Source: an uncultured Ectothiorhodospiraceae bacterium (GTDB lineage Bacteria; Pseudomonadota; Gammaproteobacteria; UBA9214). Taken from it: a stretch of 53,855 nucleotides of DNA. The notes under the pieces were generated by a model. That model saw only the letters and a program-made list of their open reading frames with translations. It was not told the origin of the DNA and did no database searches. Location: positions 2,766 to 56,620 of the forward strand of contig CAMYJI010000024.1 of assembly GCA_947258545.1 (NCBI GenBank). Direction: 5' to 3'. The translations under genes and the position numbers were made by a program. Positions 1 to 8,344 of this stretch are shown piece by piece; position 1 is the stretch's first letter; each line of letters begins with the position of its first letter.

Positions 1-54
1 CGTCGCCCCAGTGCGCTGGCCAAGGGCGGCCTGGCCGCCGAGGGCCGCTCCTGA
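1..54 (+). CDS. ccmF: Partial 3' end of a CcmF-like heme lyase gene
   Basis: Only the last 17 codons and a TGA are present, in a small-residue and basic reading frame. The stop overlaps the ATG of ccmG in an ATGA junction. The identity is inferred from position alone, because ccmF precedes ccmG in the standard ccmFGHI order. The visible residues carry no diagnostic motif. Confidence 0.55.
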   Translation, partial: RRPSALAKGGLAAEGRS

Positions 55-587
55 TGACCCGTTACCTGCGCTACCTGGTGCCGCTGGGCATCTTTGCCGT
101 GCTGGTCGCCTTCCTGTTCCGCGGGCTGAGCCTCGATCCGAAACTGGTGCCGTCGCCGCTGGTGGGCAAGCCCATGCCGGCCTTCTCGCTGACCCGTCTC
201 GACGATCCGGATAGCACTATCAGCGATACCGATATCAAGGGCAAGGTCGCCGTACTGAATATCTGGGCCACCTGGTGTGTCTCCTGCCGTGCCGAGCACG
301 AGGTGCTGCTGCAACTGGCGCAGACCGGCCAGGTGGCGATCTACGGACTCAACTACAAGGACAACCGCGCCGATGCCAAACGCTGGCTGCGCCAGCTGGG
401 TGACCCCTACATAGCCAATGCCTTTGACGAGGACGGCCGGGTCGGTATCGACTGGGGAGTCTACGGTGCCCCGGAGACCTTTGTCATCGACCCACAGGGT
501 ATCATCCGCCACAAGCACATCGGACCACTGACCACCGAGGTACTGCAGACGCAGCTGCTTCCGCTGATTGCCGAACTCAAATCCTGA
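54..587 (+). CDS. ccmG: Thiol:disulfide interchange protein CcmG/DsbE
   Basis: This 177-residue membrane-anchored thioredoxin-like protein would reduce apocytochrome c cysteines, or CcmH, in the periplasm during cytochrome c maturation. An N-terminal hydrophobic anchor spans about residues 5-22. The active site WATWCVSC places the CXXC cysteines at 75 and 78, and the family's GAPETF segment follows downstream. The length is normal for DsbE. It overlaps the upstream ccmF by 1 nt and lies 7 nt before ccmH, so it belongs to the ccmFGHI operon. Many heme-binding proteins elsewhere in the window would depend on this pathway. Confidence 0.96.
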   Translation: MTRYLRYLVPLGIFAVLVAFLFRGLSLDPKLVPSPLVGKPMPAFSLTRLDDPDSTISDTDIKGKVAVLNIWATWCVSCRAEHEVLLQLAQTGQVAIYGLNYKDNRADAKRWLRQLGDPYIANAFDEDGRVGIDWGVYGAPETFVIDPQGIIRHKHIGPLTTEVLQTQLLPLIAELKS

Positions 588-594
588 TCCTCTT

Positions 595-1089
595 ATGAAA
601 CGACTACTCCCCGCACTGCTGATTGTGTGGCTGCTGCTCGGCATGACACCGGTATCGGCCTCGGCCACCCTGGAGTCCTTCAAGTTCGCCACCGAGGCGG
701 AAGCGCTGCATTTCAAGGACCTGATTGCAGAGATCCGCTGCCTGGTCTGTCAGAACCAGTCGCTGGCCGACTCGGATGCCGAACTGGCCCACGACCTGCG
801 CGCCGAGGTCTACGACATGGTTCAGGAGGGCCACAGCGATGCGGAGATTATCGACTTCCTGGTCAAGCGCTACGGCGATTTCGTGCTCTACAAGCCACCG
901 CTGAAGCCCGGGACCTATCTCATCTGGTTCGGGCCCTTTGTGCTGCTGGCCATTGCCGCCATCCTGCTGGTGCGCGCCCTACGCCGCCAGGGCCAGGCGC
1001 CAGCGGCCGAAATCTCGGCCGCGGAGCGCAAGCGCCTGGACGCACTGCTGGGCAAGCCGGCCGTTCATGACAAGGATAACGACGCATGA
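595..1089 (+). CDS. ccmH: Cytochrome c maturation protein CcmH
   Basis: This 164-residue protein would act as the apocytochrome thiol oxidoreductase and heme ligation partner at the outer face of the inner membrane. A signal peptide spans about residues 1-22. The family motif RCLVCQNQ places the redox cysteines at about 49 and 52, and a C-terminal transmembrane helix lies at about 104-125. An in-frame ATG-less extension upstream exists, but the ATG at 595 begins a clean signal sequence and is preferred. The 3' end overlaps ccmI by 4 nt (ATGA). Confidence 0.95.
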   Translation: MKRLLPALLIVWLLLGMTPVSASATLESFKFATEAEALHFKDLIAEIRCLVCQNQSLADSDAELAHDLRAEVYDMVQEGHSDAEIIDFLVKRYGDFVLYKPPLKPGTYLIWFGPFVLLAIAAILLVRALRRQGQAPAAEISAAERKRLDALLGKPAVHDKDNDA

Positions 1090-2360
1090 CCGTCTTCTGG
1101 GGACTGGCAGGCATCATGGTCATTGTGGCGCTGCTGTTTACGCTGCCCTGGATCCTGCGCAGCAGCAAGCAACCGGACACCGACCTGGATACACTGAATA
1201 CCGAGGTCATCAAGACCCAGCTCGCCGAGCTGGAGGCCGACTTGGGCAGCGGGCGGCTCGACGAGGTCCAGTATCTCTCGGCGCGGGAGGACCTGGAGCG
1301 CGAGCTGCTGGCCGACCTGTCGGGTGCGTCGGCTGAGAACGCTGCGGTGAAGGTGCGCGGCGGCCGCTGGGCGGCGCTGGTGCTGATGGTGTTGATCCCG
1401 GGACTGACCATCGGCCTTTATCAGTATGTGGGTACCCAGGAGATTATCCCGCTGCTGGCCAAGGGCGGTGCTGCCCCGGCGCGGCAGGCCACGACACCGG
1501 GTAATGGCGCTCATTCGCTAGAGGAAATGGTGGAGCGCCTGGCCGAACGCCTGCGCCAGGAGCCGAATAACGCCGAGGGCTGGGTGATGCTGGCGCGCAG
1601 TTACACGTCAATGGAGCGTTTCCCGGACGCTGCCGTGGCCTATGCAAAGGCCCACCGGCTGGTCGGCGATACCCCCGACCTGCTGGCCGATTACGCCGAT
1701 GCCCTGGTGATGGCCAACGCCCAGGAATTCAACGACCAGTCGGGTGCCTTGCTGTTGAAGGCACTGGAGACCGAGCCCGGCCACGTGAAGGCCCTGTGGC
1801 TCACCGGCCACTGGAAAAACCAGCAGGGTGACTATGCCGGGGCCGTGCGCTACTGGCAGCGGGCCGCCGATCAGTTGCCGCCCGGCGGTGAAGATGCCCG
1901 GGTGATCGCCCAGCAGATCCGCCAGGCCAGGGAGCGCCTGCCGGGTGAGGTGGTTGAGGCGCCGACACCCCGTCAGGCAACGGCTGCCGCCACCACAGTG
2001 GCCGGCGCTGCTGACAAGGCCATTAGCGTCAGCGTCACCCTGGACCCGCAGGTCGCCGCAGCTGCCGCCTCTACAGACACGGTGTTTATCTTTGCCCGCG
2101 CGGTCAGCGGACCACGCATGCCGCTGGCCATTGTGCGCAAGCAGGTCAGCGATCTGCCGCTAACGGTCACCCTGGATGACTCCACGGCCATGGCGCCCAG
2201 CATGAAGCTGTCGAATTTCGACCAGGTCGCCGTGGGTGCGCGGATTTCGAAATCGGGCACGGCCATGCCACAGAGCGGTGACTTGCAGGGGCTGGTGGCA
2301 CCCGTCGTGCCGGGCGCCGGACAGGCCGTCGAGCTGAACATCGACAGCCGCATCCCCTAG
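1086..2360 (+). CDS. ccmI: Cytochrome c biogenesis protein CcmI (TPR)
   Basis: This 424-residue protein is expected to chaperone apocytochrome c to the CcmF/CcmH ligase. Two N-terminal membrane helices lie at about residues 4-22 and 96-115, with a charged loop containing the family's EVIKTQLAELEADLGSG-type segment between them. TPR-like helices follow at about 140-275, including a VMLARSYTSMERFPDAA unit. A C-terminal domain of about 130 residues resembles the CcmI C-terminus (VSVTLDP, VFIFARA). It is the last gene of the operon and is followed by repeat DNA. Confidence 0.94.
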   Translation: MTVFWGLAGIMVIVALLFTLPWILRSSKQPDTDLDTLNTEVIKTQLAELEADLGSGRLDEVQYLSAREDLERELLADLSGASAENAAVKVRGGRWAALVLMVLIPGLTIGLYQYVGTQEIIPLLAKGGAAPARQATTPGNGAHSLEEMVERLAERLRQEPNNAEGWVMLARSYTSMERFPDAAVAYAKAHRLVGDTPDLLADYADALVMANAQEFNDQSGALLLKALETEPGHVKALWLTGHWKNQQGDYAGAVRYWQRAADQLPPGGEDARVIAQQIRQARERLPGEVVEAPTPRQATAAATTVAGAADKAISVSVTLDPQVAAAAASTDTVFIFARAVSGPRMPLAIVRKQVSDLPLTVTLDDSTAMAPSMKLSNFDQVAVGARISKSGTAMPQSGDLQGLVAPVVPGAGQAVELNIDSRIP

Positions 2361-2390
2361 GGATGCCTCTGATTTATTGATGCATCACGT

Positions 2391-2605
2391 TCATTGCGAG
2401 CGCGATGTACATGGAGAAGGTGAGACCGGGAACCGGTCGAGAGGCTGGCCTGGGCCATGAACAAGTGCCGCGGGAGGCAGGACGACATAGGAGCCCGAAG
2501 CGACCGCCGGGAGCGGCCAGCGAAGCAATCTCATGAGGGCGCAATCAACCCGTTACAGATTGCTTCGTCCCGCCACGGCCTGCGGCCTCGCGGTCCTCGC
2601 AATGA
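2391..2605. repeat. Dispersed palindromic repeat, expanded copy
   Basis: The left boundary TCATTGCGAG (2391-2400) is the reverse complement of CTCGCAATGA at 2596-2605. Internally GCGAAGCAATCT (2520-2531) pairs with AGATTGCTTCG (2557-2567). About 110 bp of unrelated sequence separates the outer and inner parts of the left arm. The arms match those of the neighbouring copy at 2654-2736, so this looks like an interrupted member of the same family. Confidence 0.7.
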
Positions 2606-2653
2606 CGAATTGATCAGACCTTTCCTAGGAAATAGCTGAGTTAGGGATATCGC

Positions 2654-2736
2654 ATCATTGCGAGTGTAGCGAAGCCATCTCCTGAATCACGATCTGTCGG
2701 TTAGAGATTGCTTCGTCACTTCGTACCTCGCAATGA
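2654..2736. repeat. Dispersed palindromic repeat, compact copy
   Basis: The arms begin with TCATTGCGAG and end with CTCGCAATGA. The inner parts GCGAAGCCATCT and AGATTGCTTCG form a long imperfect hairpin of about 83 nt. The sequence resembles REP-like palindromes scattered between genes in many bacteria. It lies just past the end of the convergent cytochrome operon and may limit transcription or protect the 3' end, but there is no T tract. Confidence 0.75.
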
Positions 2737-2765
2737 CCGATTAAACTGTTCCCCGCGATGGCGTA

Positions 2766-3419
2766 TTAATCCGTTCCCTGGGGTGTTTCTACAGAGGCTG
2801 CTTCCGCCTCATCCGGGTTTGGCGCGAACGAGAGGGTGGAAAGCGCACCCTCGATCATTTCCTTTGCCTGCGGGTAGTCGTTGTAGAGAAACACGGCATA
2901 GGCATCCGCCTGGTTGTCCCTGTGCATACCGACCAGCAGGGCCTGGGTATAGTCATCCGAGAAGTCCGGGTTGACGTCAAAGACCGCGGCCGCGGCCCAG
3001 CCCGCATTGAATAATTCCTGTGCCTGCGATTGGGGATACTCGGTGTTCGGGGTGTTGCCCCCGCTAGACAGCTCGTTTATAAGCGACTCGAACAACAGGG
3101 GGAAAAGATGGTTGGGTTCGGGTGCGGCATTGTGGGGGTCGTTGTAATCGATGGAGAGGCGTCCCAGCGGCCGGATGATATAGCGTATCTCGAGTTGCCC
3201 CGAGGCATGACGCAGCGCGCGTTCATAGGGCAGCACCGGGTTTGACTCGGGTGTGATGTCGGCAAACCCCGCTGGAGGTGCAAACCGCAGGCCGGACTCC
3301 TCCATCAGCTGTTCGAACAGGGGACCGGGCGATTCGGCGGCACTGGAACTTAGTGCCGCGAGGCCCTGGCCGGCAAATACCAGCGCCACCAGCCAGCGGT
3401 TGATCAGGCCTGCCGTCAT
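2766..3419 (-). CDS. Exported protein of unknown function in the cytochrome operon
   Basis: This 217-residue protein is not recognised. A signal peptide is visible at about residues 1-28, ending near SSSAAE. The mature part contains an amphipathic beta-rich core (LEIRYIIRPLGRLSIDY and ALLVGMHRDNQADAYAVFLYND) and no cysteines or heme motifs. Its start overlaps the stop of the upstream TPR lipoprotein by 4 nt, so translation is probably coupled. It is the last gene of a three-gene unit with the 12-heme cytochrome, which suggests a periplasmic accessory role. Confidence 0.85.
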   Translation of the reverse strand: MTAGLINRWLVALVFAGQGLAALSSSAAESPGPLFEQLMEESGLRFAPPAGFADITPESNPVLPYERALRHASGQLEIRYIIRPLGRLSIDYNDPHNAAPEPNHLFPLLFESLINELSSGGNTPNTEYPQSQAQELFNAGWAAAAVFDVNPDFSDDYTQALLVGMHRDNQADAYAVFLYNDYPQAKEMIEGALSTLSFAPNPDEAEAASVETPQGTD

Positions 3420-4216
3420 GAGGCTCCCGGTTCAGCCGCCGTTTCCCACTGCTGCAGCAACTCCTCGGCGGTGTGCTTCCAGTCCTCGGAGGGCGCAATC
3501 TCCAGAAAGCGTTTGAGATCGGCAATGGCGGATTCATGCCGGCCCATGGCCTCGTACACGGCGGCCCGGTTGAACCAGGGCGCCGCTGTGTGCGGGTCGA
3601 TGGCGATACAGTGCTCGAAGTCGGCCAGAGCGGTTTCGAAGTCACCCTGGTTGAAGCTCAGCGCACCCCGATTGAAGCGGGCCGATACCAGGTTGGTATC
3701 GATTTCGATGGCGCGATTGAGGTCCGCCAGGGCTTCATCTGTGCGGTTGAACTTGCGATAGGCCTGGGCGCGATTGGTCAGGTGCAGCGGGTTCTCCGGC
3801 GCCAGTCGAACGGCAGAATCGAGGCTCGTCAATGCGTCTGTGATTTCGCCCTGCTCCAGCAGCAGGCTGCCGCGGATGCCATGCAGTTCGGCTGCTTCCG
3901 GGTACCGGTCGATGGCCTGGGTGAGGGTGTCCATGGCCTCCACCGGACGTCCTTCGGCCAGGTGCTGCAGGGCGACCTGGGCGTGTTTGTCCGGGGTCAG
4001 GCCGGCGTGGGGGTCATGGGCACCGTGCGGACCCGGTCGCGAACTGGCCGACCGGGGCTCCGGCGCCTGCTGGACAATGGGTTCAAGCCCGCCATTGGTG
4101 ACGGCTGTTGTCGGCGCGGGACCGGTGTCACAGCCAGACAGGCTCATGGCGACGAGTGTCGCCATGAGCCGGGTCAGGTTTGTGGTTGGCCGTTTTACGG
4201 CAGGGTGTTTGCTCAA
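3416..4216 (-). CDS. TPR-repeat lipoprotein
   Basis: This 266-residue protein has a lipoprotein signal with the lipobox LSGC (Cys at about 29), then a Pro/Ser/His-rich linker, then at least five TPR units at about residues 75-260 (for example ALADLNRAIEIDTNLVSARFNRGALSFNQGDFETALADFEHCIAIDP). It is probably an envelope scaffold. It lies 16 nt after the 12-heme cytochrome gene and overlaps the next gene by 4 nt, so all three are likely co-transcribed. TPR lipoproteins often assemble outer-membrane or secreted complexes; a role with the cytochrome is inference from context. Confidence 0.88.
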   Translation of the reverse strand: MSKHPAVKRPTTNLTRLMATLVAMSLSGCDTGPAPTTAVTNGGLEPIVQQAPEPRSASSRPGPHGAHDPHAGLTPDKHAQVALQHLAEGRPVEAMDTLTQAIDRYPEAAELHGIRGSLLLEQGEITDALTSLDSAVRLAPENPLHLTNRAQAYRKFNRTDEALADLNRAIEIDTNLVSARFNRGALSFNQGDFETALADFEHCIAIDPHTAAPWFNRAAVYEAMGRHESAIADLKRFLEIAPSEDWKHTAEELLQQWETAAEPGAS

Positions 4217-4232
4217 TTAACCCTCACCCTGC

Positions 4233-6614
4233 CTACTTGGTTCCGGCATAGGCCTTGAGGGCCTTGTTCATCAGCTCGATGTGCTGCTCGTCGGTGAGTC
4301 GGCCCTCAGTGGCGACCTTCGCCCAAAGTTCCGCATTGGACATCTCGCGGTGGCAGCCCATGCACAGGCCGGTCCGTTTCATGCCGTCACGCATCTCCTT
4401 GGTCAGCGCTCGGGACAGCGGCCAGTGGGTACCCACAGTCTGGACCTGCTGCTCGTCCTTGATGATGGTCGACCAGTCGAAATCCAGGGCCTCGATCTTG
4501 GGGATCTGGATCTGGAAGTTCCTCGGAATCACCTTGCCGGTCTTCTGGTCGATCAGGTCTTCCACGATGTCCTCGGTGTAGCGGGTCTGGAAGACGCCGC
4601 CGGAGATGCCGTAGCCCATGGCCTTGGGGTTGTTGTGGCAGGACTCGCAGGTCCGCGCCTTGCGCTGGGCCGAGTGCGGCTGGACCGGGGCCATGTCGAT
4701 GGCCAGCGGGGTGCGCTCCTGACCCAGTTCCTTCTGCTCGTCGTGGGACAGGGCGATCTGGTCCAGGGCGACCGTTTTGCCGTCGCGCGCCTTCACCGTG
4801 TAGACGATCTGGCAGCCCGGCATCAGCGGCGTCACACGGCCCTCGCCATTGATGCCCAGCACCGGCTCCTCCCAGCGCAGGTAGGCGCGGGTCTCGTGGA
4901 CCTTGCCGGGGCTCTGGATCCCCTTCACGCCCAGCGGCGACTCCGCGGTCGAGCCGTCCGGGTTGCGCTTGGAGCCGGAGGCGATCCAGTCGGTGTCGTG
5001 CTTGGGCTTGCCGTCCTTGTCCGGACCGTAGTCCACGTGCACGTGGCAGCCGTAGCACTGCGGCACCCAGGAGGCATGGCAGGCGTAGCACTCCAGGCTC
5101 TCGGCGTGTTTCTTGACCCGGCTCATGGCCACCATGGCATCCGGGCTCTTCCAGGCATTGTCGAGATTCAGCTGCTTGAGCAGCGGAACCTCGAAGTCGT
5201 TGCCGGTGGCCGAGTGCATGATGGTCTTCTTGCCGTCCTTGACCACGTTGCCGAAGGGGTTGCCGCGCGCGGTTTTCAGATAGCCGTCCTTCTTGTCATA
5301 GACGGTGGCGTATGCCCCGGTTTCCATGAGCGGGCTGGACGCCAGACCGCGCGGCTTGCCGTCCAGCGGCTGGTCGAATTCCTCGCCATGACCCAGCGGC
5401 AGCTCCCAGGGGAACAGCTCCGGGGTGCCGTGGCAGTCCTGGCACTCGATCTCGACCTGTGCCAGCGTAGTGCCCGGGATATTGCCATCACCGTGCATGT
5501 CGATGGTGGTGTGACAATCCTGGCACAGCAGGCCACCCTCGGGGTTCTCCGGCCGGCTCTTGATCTGGTGATGCAGGTCATCTGAGATAAACAGATACTG
5601 CTTGGTGTGCAGCTTGGGCTGTTTCTCGCCTTTCACGTTGAAGGGGGAGCCGTAGGGGAACTCCATCAGGCCCTGGTAGGTGACGCCGATGCGTTTGCCG
5701 CGGTTGTGGCAGGAGTTGCAGGTCTCGACGGGGATGCCCGAGTACTCGATATCGCCGTGCTTCACGACGGATTTCCGTGTGGCCTGAATCTGGTGGGTCA
5801 GCAGGTGGCCCTTCTGGGTCTTGTCGATGGTCGGATCGTTGCCCTCGTAGATGCCCTCGTTGCCGTAGGGGATGTGGCAGGAGGAACAGCCCTGGCCGCG
5901 GTAATCACCGCGTTTCTCGCGCCCCTTGACGGTGACGTGGCAGCGCTGGCACTGCTGGCGCTGGTAGGTGAAGCCGGCCAGCTTGGGGTCCTTCTCGATC
6001 TCCTCGACGGTGGGGCTGGGGATCTGGGTCAGCTTGGTCGGGAACTGCTCCTTGTGGGCCGCCATCATGACCTTCATGTAGGCCTTGTATTCGTCGGTGC
6101 CCACGGATGGCACGGCGCCGTCATCGTCACTGACATCGTAGTTGCCCCACGGGACCTTGTGGTTCTGGACCTCCTCGATGCCCCAGGTGTGCAGGTTGCC
6201 CTGGATCTTCCCGGCCTCGGTGTTCATCAGGGATTTTTCCAGGCGCTCCTCGTAGCCCTTGTGGCAGGCGGCCTGGCCGCAGGTATACGTGTTGATGTCC
6301 ATGGCGCCGGGATCGGGATAGAAGGTTTTTGCCCCCCCGGCAGCTTTCAAGGTATCAGGTGAACCAGTGTGCGCCGCCTTGGCCTCGGTCGCCTTGGGAT
6401 CGCCGCCGTGACAGATGACGCAGCCCTCGCTGTCGCCGTGCGAGGCACCCAGCCCCTTGATCATGGCCATCATGCCACTTGCGGGGTCGCGGATATCCTC
6501 GATGCCCGTGTGACAGCCCAGGCAACCCGACTCGGCCATGGCCGGCACGCTGAAGGCCGGCAGTGCCAGGATCAGCAATGCAACCGCTTTCAAGAACGCG
6601 TTGAGTATCTTCAT
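4233..6614 (-). CDS. Periplasmic multiheme (12-heme) cytochrome c
   Basis: This 793-residue protein has a signal peptide (about residues 1-27, AMA cleavage) and twelve heme-binding motifs. Eleven are CXXCH, with first cysteines at about 31, 65, 222, 243, 299, 364, 391, 509, 520, 656 and 751. One is an expanded CX4CH at about 112. No transmembrane helix other than the signal is seen, so it is likely soluble in the periplasm or exported. The spacing does not match octaheme nitrite or tetrathionate reductases that I can recall, so the substrate is unknown. It leads a three-gene operon and diverges from a porin gene across an FNR box. It may be an anaerobic electron carrier, a terminal reductase or an electron conduit to the outside. 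Confidence 0.93.
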   Translation of the reverse strand: MKILNAFLKAVALLILALPAFSVPAMAESGCLGCHTGIEDIRDPASGMMAMIKGLGASHGDSEGCVICHGGDPKATEAKAAHTGSPDTLKAAGGAKTFYPDPGAMDINTYTCGQAACHKGYEERLEKSLMNTEAGKIQGNLHTWGIEEVQNHKVPWGNYDVSDDDGAVPSVGTDEYKAYMKVMMAAHKEQFPTKLTQIPSPTVEEIEKDPKLAGFTYQRQQCQRCHVTVKGREKRGDYRGQGCSSCHIPYGNEGIYEGNDPTIDKTQKGHLLTHQIQATRKSVVKHGDIEYSGIPVETCNSCHNRGKRIGVTYQGLMEFPYGSPFNVKGEKQPKLHTKQYLFISDDLHHQIKSRPENPEGGLLCQDCHTTIDMHGDGNIPGTTLAQVEIECQDCHGTPELFPWELPLGHGEEFDQPLDGKPRGLASSPLMETGAYATVYDKKDGYLKTARGNPFGNVVKDGKKTIMHSATGNDFEVPLLKQLNLDNAWKSPDAMVAMSRVKKHAESLECYACHASWVPQCYGCHVHVDYGPDKDGKPKHDTDWIASGSKRNPDGSTAESPLGVKGIQSPGKVHETRAYLRWEEPVLGINGEGRVTPLMPGCQIVYTVKARDGKTVALDQIALSHDEQKELGQERTPLAIDMAPVQPHSAQRKARTCESCHNNPKAMGYGISGGVFQTRYTEDIVEDLIDQKTGKVIPRNFQIQIPKIEALDFDWSTIIKDEQQVQTVGTHWPLSRALTKEMRDGMKRTGLCMGCHREMSNAELWAKVATEGRLTDEQHIELMNKALKAYAGTK

Positions 6615-6724
6615 GATGTCCCCCTTGGACTTAGGGTTTACAGGGCCGCACGTGTTGTTCGTGGGCAGCTGCCCCGACCGATCTGTTCTAGTGCCCTATC
6701 ATGCTACGGCAATCTTCAATAACT

Positions 6725-6738
6725 TTGATTTAGATCAA
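6725..6738. promoter_or_regulatory. Perfect FNR-type box in the cytochrome/porin divergent promoter
   Basis: TTGATTTAGATCAA matches the FNR/Anr consensus TTGAT-N4-ATCAA exactly. For the porin, a -10-like TTAAAT at 6761-6766 puts the box centre near -41.5, the position for class II activation. For the cytochrome operon the equivalent -10 (near 6696-6702) is weak. The site implies anaerobic induction of one or both units. Confidence 0.82.
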
Positions 6739-6817
6739 CAGATTTCCACATTGCGTGTAGTTAAATGCCCTGTCATTTCAAGAAACAAACCATTTCAAAG
6801 GCCTGGGGGGATTGCAG

Positions 6818-7990
6818 ATGAGCACGATCAAGACACAGACGGCCGGGCGGTGGGGCGTGTTATTCCTGGGTGGGTTACTTGGTTTCATGGTGTCGGCGCC
6901 GGCCTCGGCCGCGATCTTCGAGACCGACAAGCTCAAGGTCTACGGCGACTTTCGCTTGCGCCTGGAACAGGACTGGGACTCACAGTCCAGCAGCGGCAGC
7001 GACCGGGACGACCGCCTGCGTACCCGGGTGCGGGTGCGGCTCGGCCTGAACTACAAGCCGACGGAGATGTTCGACCTGGGTGTGCGGCTGCGCACCGGTT
7101 CGGACGACAGCCAGCAGTCGCCGCATATCACCATCATCGACTTCGATGACAACGACACCGGCGATGCGCACTTCAACTTCGACAAGTGGTATCTGAAGGC
7201 CAAGCAGGGCGGCCTGTGGGGCTGGGTCGGCCGCAATGGCCTGCCGATCTGGAAGCCGAACGAGCTGTTTTGGGATGATGACGTCACCCCGGCGGGCATC
7301 TCGGCGGGCTATGACTTCGATATCGGCGACGGCAGCACCCTTGGCATCAATGCCGGTTACTTCTCGCTGCCGGCGGGGATGCAGGAGTTCTGCGGCAACA
7401 TGGGCCATGGCCAGGCGGTATTGAATACCTCGATGGGCGGCGCGGGGCTGACCGCGGCGGTGGGTGTGTTCGGCATCGATGAAGGGGCATCTGACAGCAG
7501 TGAGTCGGACTGCGGCCTTTATCAGCGCAATAACGGCGAGCGCGACTACACCATCTGGGTCGGCAACCTCCAGGCGAAATTCAAGGCGGGCGGGCGGCCG
7601 CTGGCCCTGGGGACGGATTTCATGCACAACACCGAAGACTACGACCCCCTGACCGATCCGGGTATCACGGCCAGCAACCAGGACCAGACCGACGGCTGGG
7701 ATGTCTACGTCAAGTACGGCAGCACCAAGATCAAAGGCGACTGGCTGCTGGGTTACTGGTATGCCGACATCGAGCAGTTCGCCGTGAACAGTTCCTTCGC
7801 CCAGGATGACTGGGTGCGCTGGGGCTCTGCCACCCAGACCCGTGCCAGTGACATGAAGGGGCACGAGTTGCGGGCCGCCTATGGGCTTGGCGGTGGCATG
7901 AACCTGGTGGCGCGCCTGTACCTGGTGGAGGCCGTCACCAGCGTCGAGGACGGTAATCGCTTCCGCCTGGACTTCAACTATAAGTTCTAG
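6818..7990 (+). CDS. Outer-membrane porin (Porin_5-like beta barrel)
   Basis: The 390-residue protein has a signal peptide (cleavage near ASA-AIF) and a beta-barrel pattern. It opens with KVYGDFRLRLEQDWD, contains many alternating aromatic/hydrophobic strands, and ends in the barrel signature FRLDFNYKF with terminal Phe. It resembles the putative-porin family found beside respiratory multiheme cytochromes. The ATG at 6818 is chosen because a GGGGGG tract at 6805-6810 gives 7-nt spacing; a TTG at 6812 is less likely. It is transcribed away from the 12-heme cytochrome, sharing the FNR-box region, and may pass a substrate or house the cytochrome. No heme motif is present. Confidence 0.87.
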   Translation: MSTIKTQTAGRWGVLFLGGLLGFMVSAPASAAIFETDKLKVYGDFRLRLEQDWDSQSSSGSDRDDRLRTRVRVRLGLNYKPTEMFDLGVRLRTGSDDSQQSPHITIIDFDDNDTGDAHFNFDKWYLKAKQGGLWGWVGRNGLPIWKPNELFWDDDVTPAGISAGYDFDIGDGSTLGINAGYFSLPAGMQEFCGNMGHGQAVLNTSMGGAGLTAAVGVFGIDEGASDSSESDCGLYQRNNGERDYTIWVGNLQAKFKAGGRPLALGTDFMHNTEDYDPLTDPGITASNQDQTDGWDVYVKYGSTKIKGDWLLGYWYADIEQFAVNSSFAQDDWVRWGSATQTRASDMKGHELRAAYGLGGGMNLVARLYLVEAVTSVEDGNRFRLDFNYKF

Positions 7991-8344
7991 CAGACTCTCC
8001 AGCCACGCAATGCCCGGTACCGCTAGTGGTGCGTGCCGGGCATTTTTTTGCCTCGACCGGGCCATTGGTGTGCAGTTGAGTTGCAGGTCAGCCGGTCTAC
8101 CCTGTTACACCGGGATCTAATATTTTCCTAAAGCAATCATTTGGTTGCGTCGATACCATGGATGAGGCCTGACGAATCCATGGCCATTGTAAAAATTGCA
8201 CTATATTTTAGCTACTTGGACGCTCCATCCCGTCTGCTACCTGTATGCTGTGAAGATTGGTAGTATTGATGGAGCAGATGCACAAGAAATGATTGCCTGA
8301 AAAAGAAATATCTGCAGAAGACGCGAAGCATCGAGAGGTACCGG
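7991..8344. other. Gene-free interval with terminator and inverted repeat
   Basis: Apart from the terminator, the interval contains an 8-bp perfect inverted repeat, CCATGGAT at 8156-8163 and ATCCATGG at 8176-8183, with a 12-nt spacer. An AT-rich patch with a -10-like TATATT (8202-8207) follows, but no good -35 element was found. The repeat may be an operator for the gene starting at 8345. Confidence 0.45.
8010..8049 (+). terminator. Rho-independent terminator after the porin gene
   Basis: ATGCCCGG (8010-8017) pairs with CCGGGCAT (8035-8042) and is followed by a run of seven T residues. It ends the porin unit. Confidence 0.85.

Larger units (their letters stand above)
2361..2765. other. Gene-free interval made of palindromic repeats
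   Basis: No credible gene lies between ccmI and the convergent gene ending at 2766. A 60-codon open frame at 2457-2639 lies inside the repeat DNA and is basic and low in complexity, so it is not called. The interval holds two related inverted-repeat elements, listed separately. Confidence 0.7.

Noticed and set aside
2457..2639. A 60-codon plus-strand frame after ccmI
   Set aside because: It lies within palindromic repeat DNA and its product is Arg-rich noise.
4281..5585. A 434-codon plus-strand open frame opposite the multiheme cytochrome gene
   Set aside because: It is the antisense shadow of the real gene in GC-rich DNA; its product is low-complexity and the cytochrome has signal peptide, heme motifs and codon bias.
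6980..8065. A 361-codon minus-strand frame opposite the porin
   Set aside because: Antisense shadow of a gene with clear barrel features and a signal peptide.
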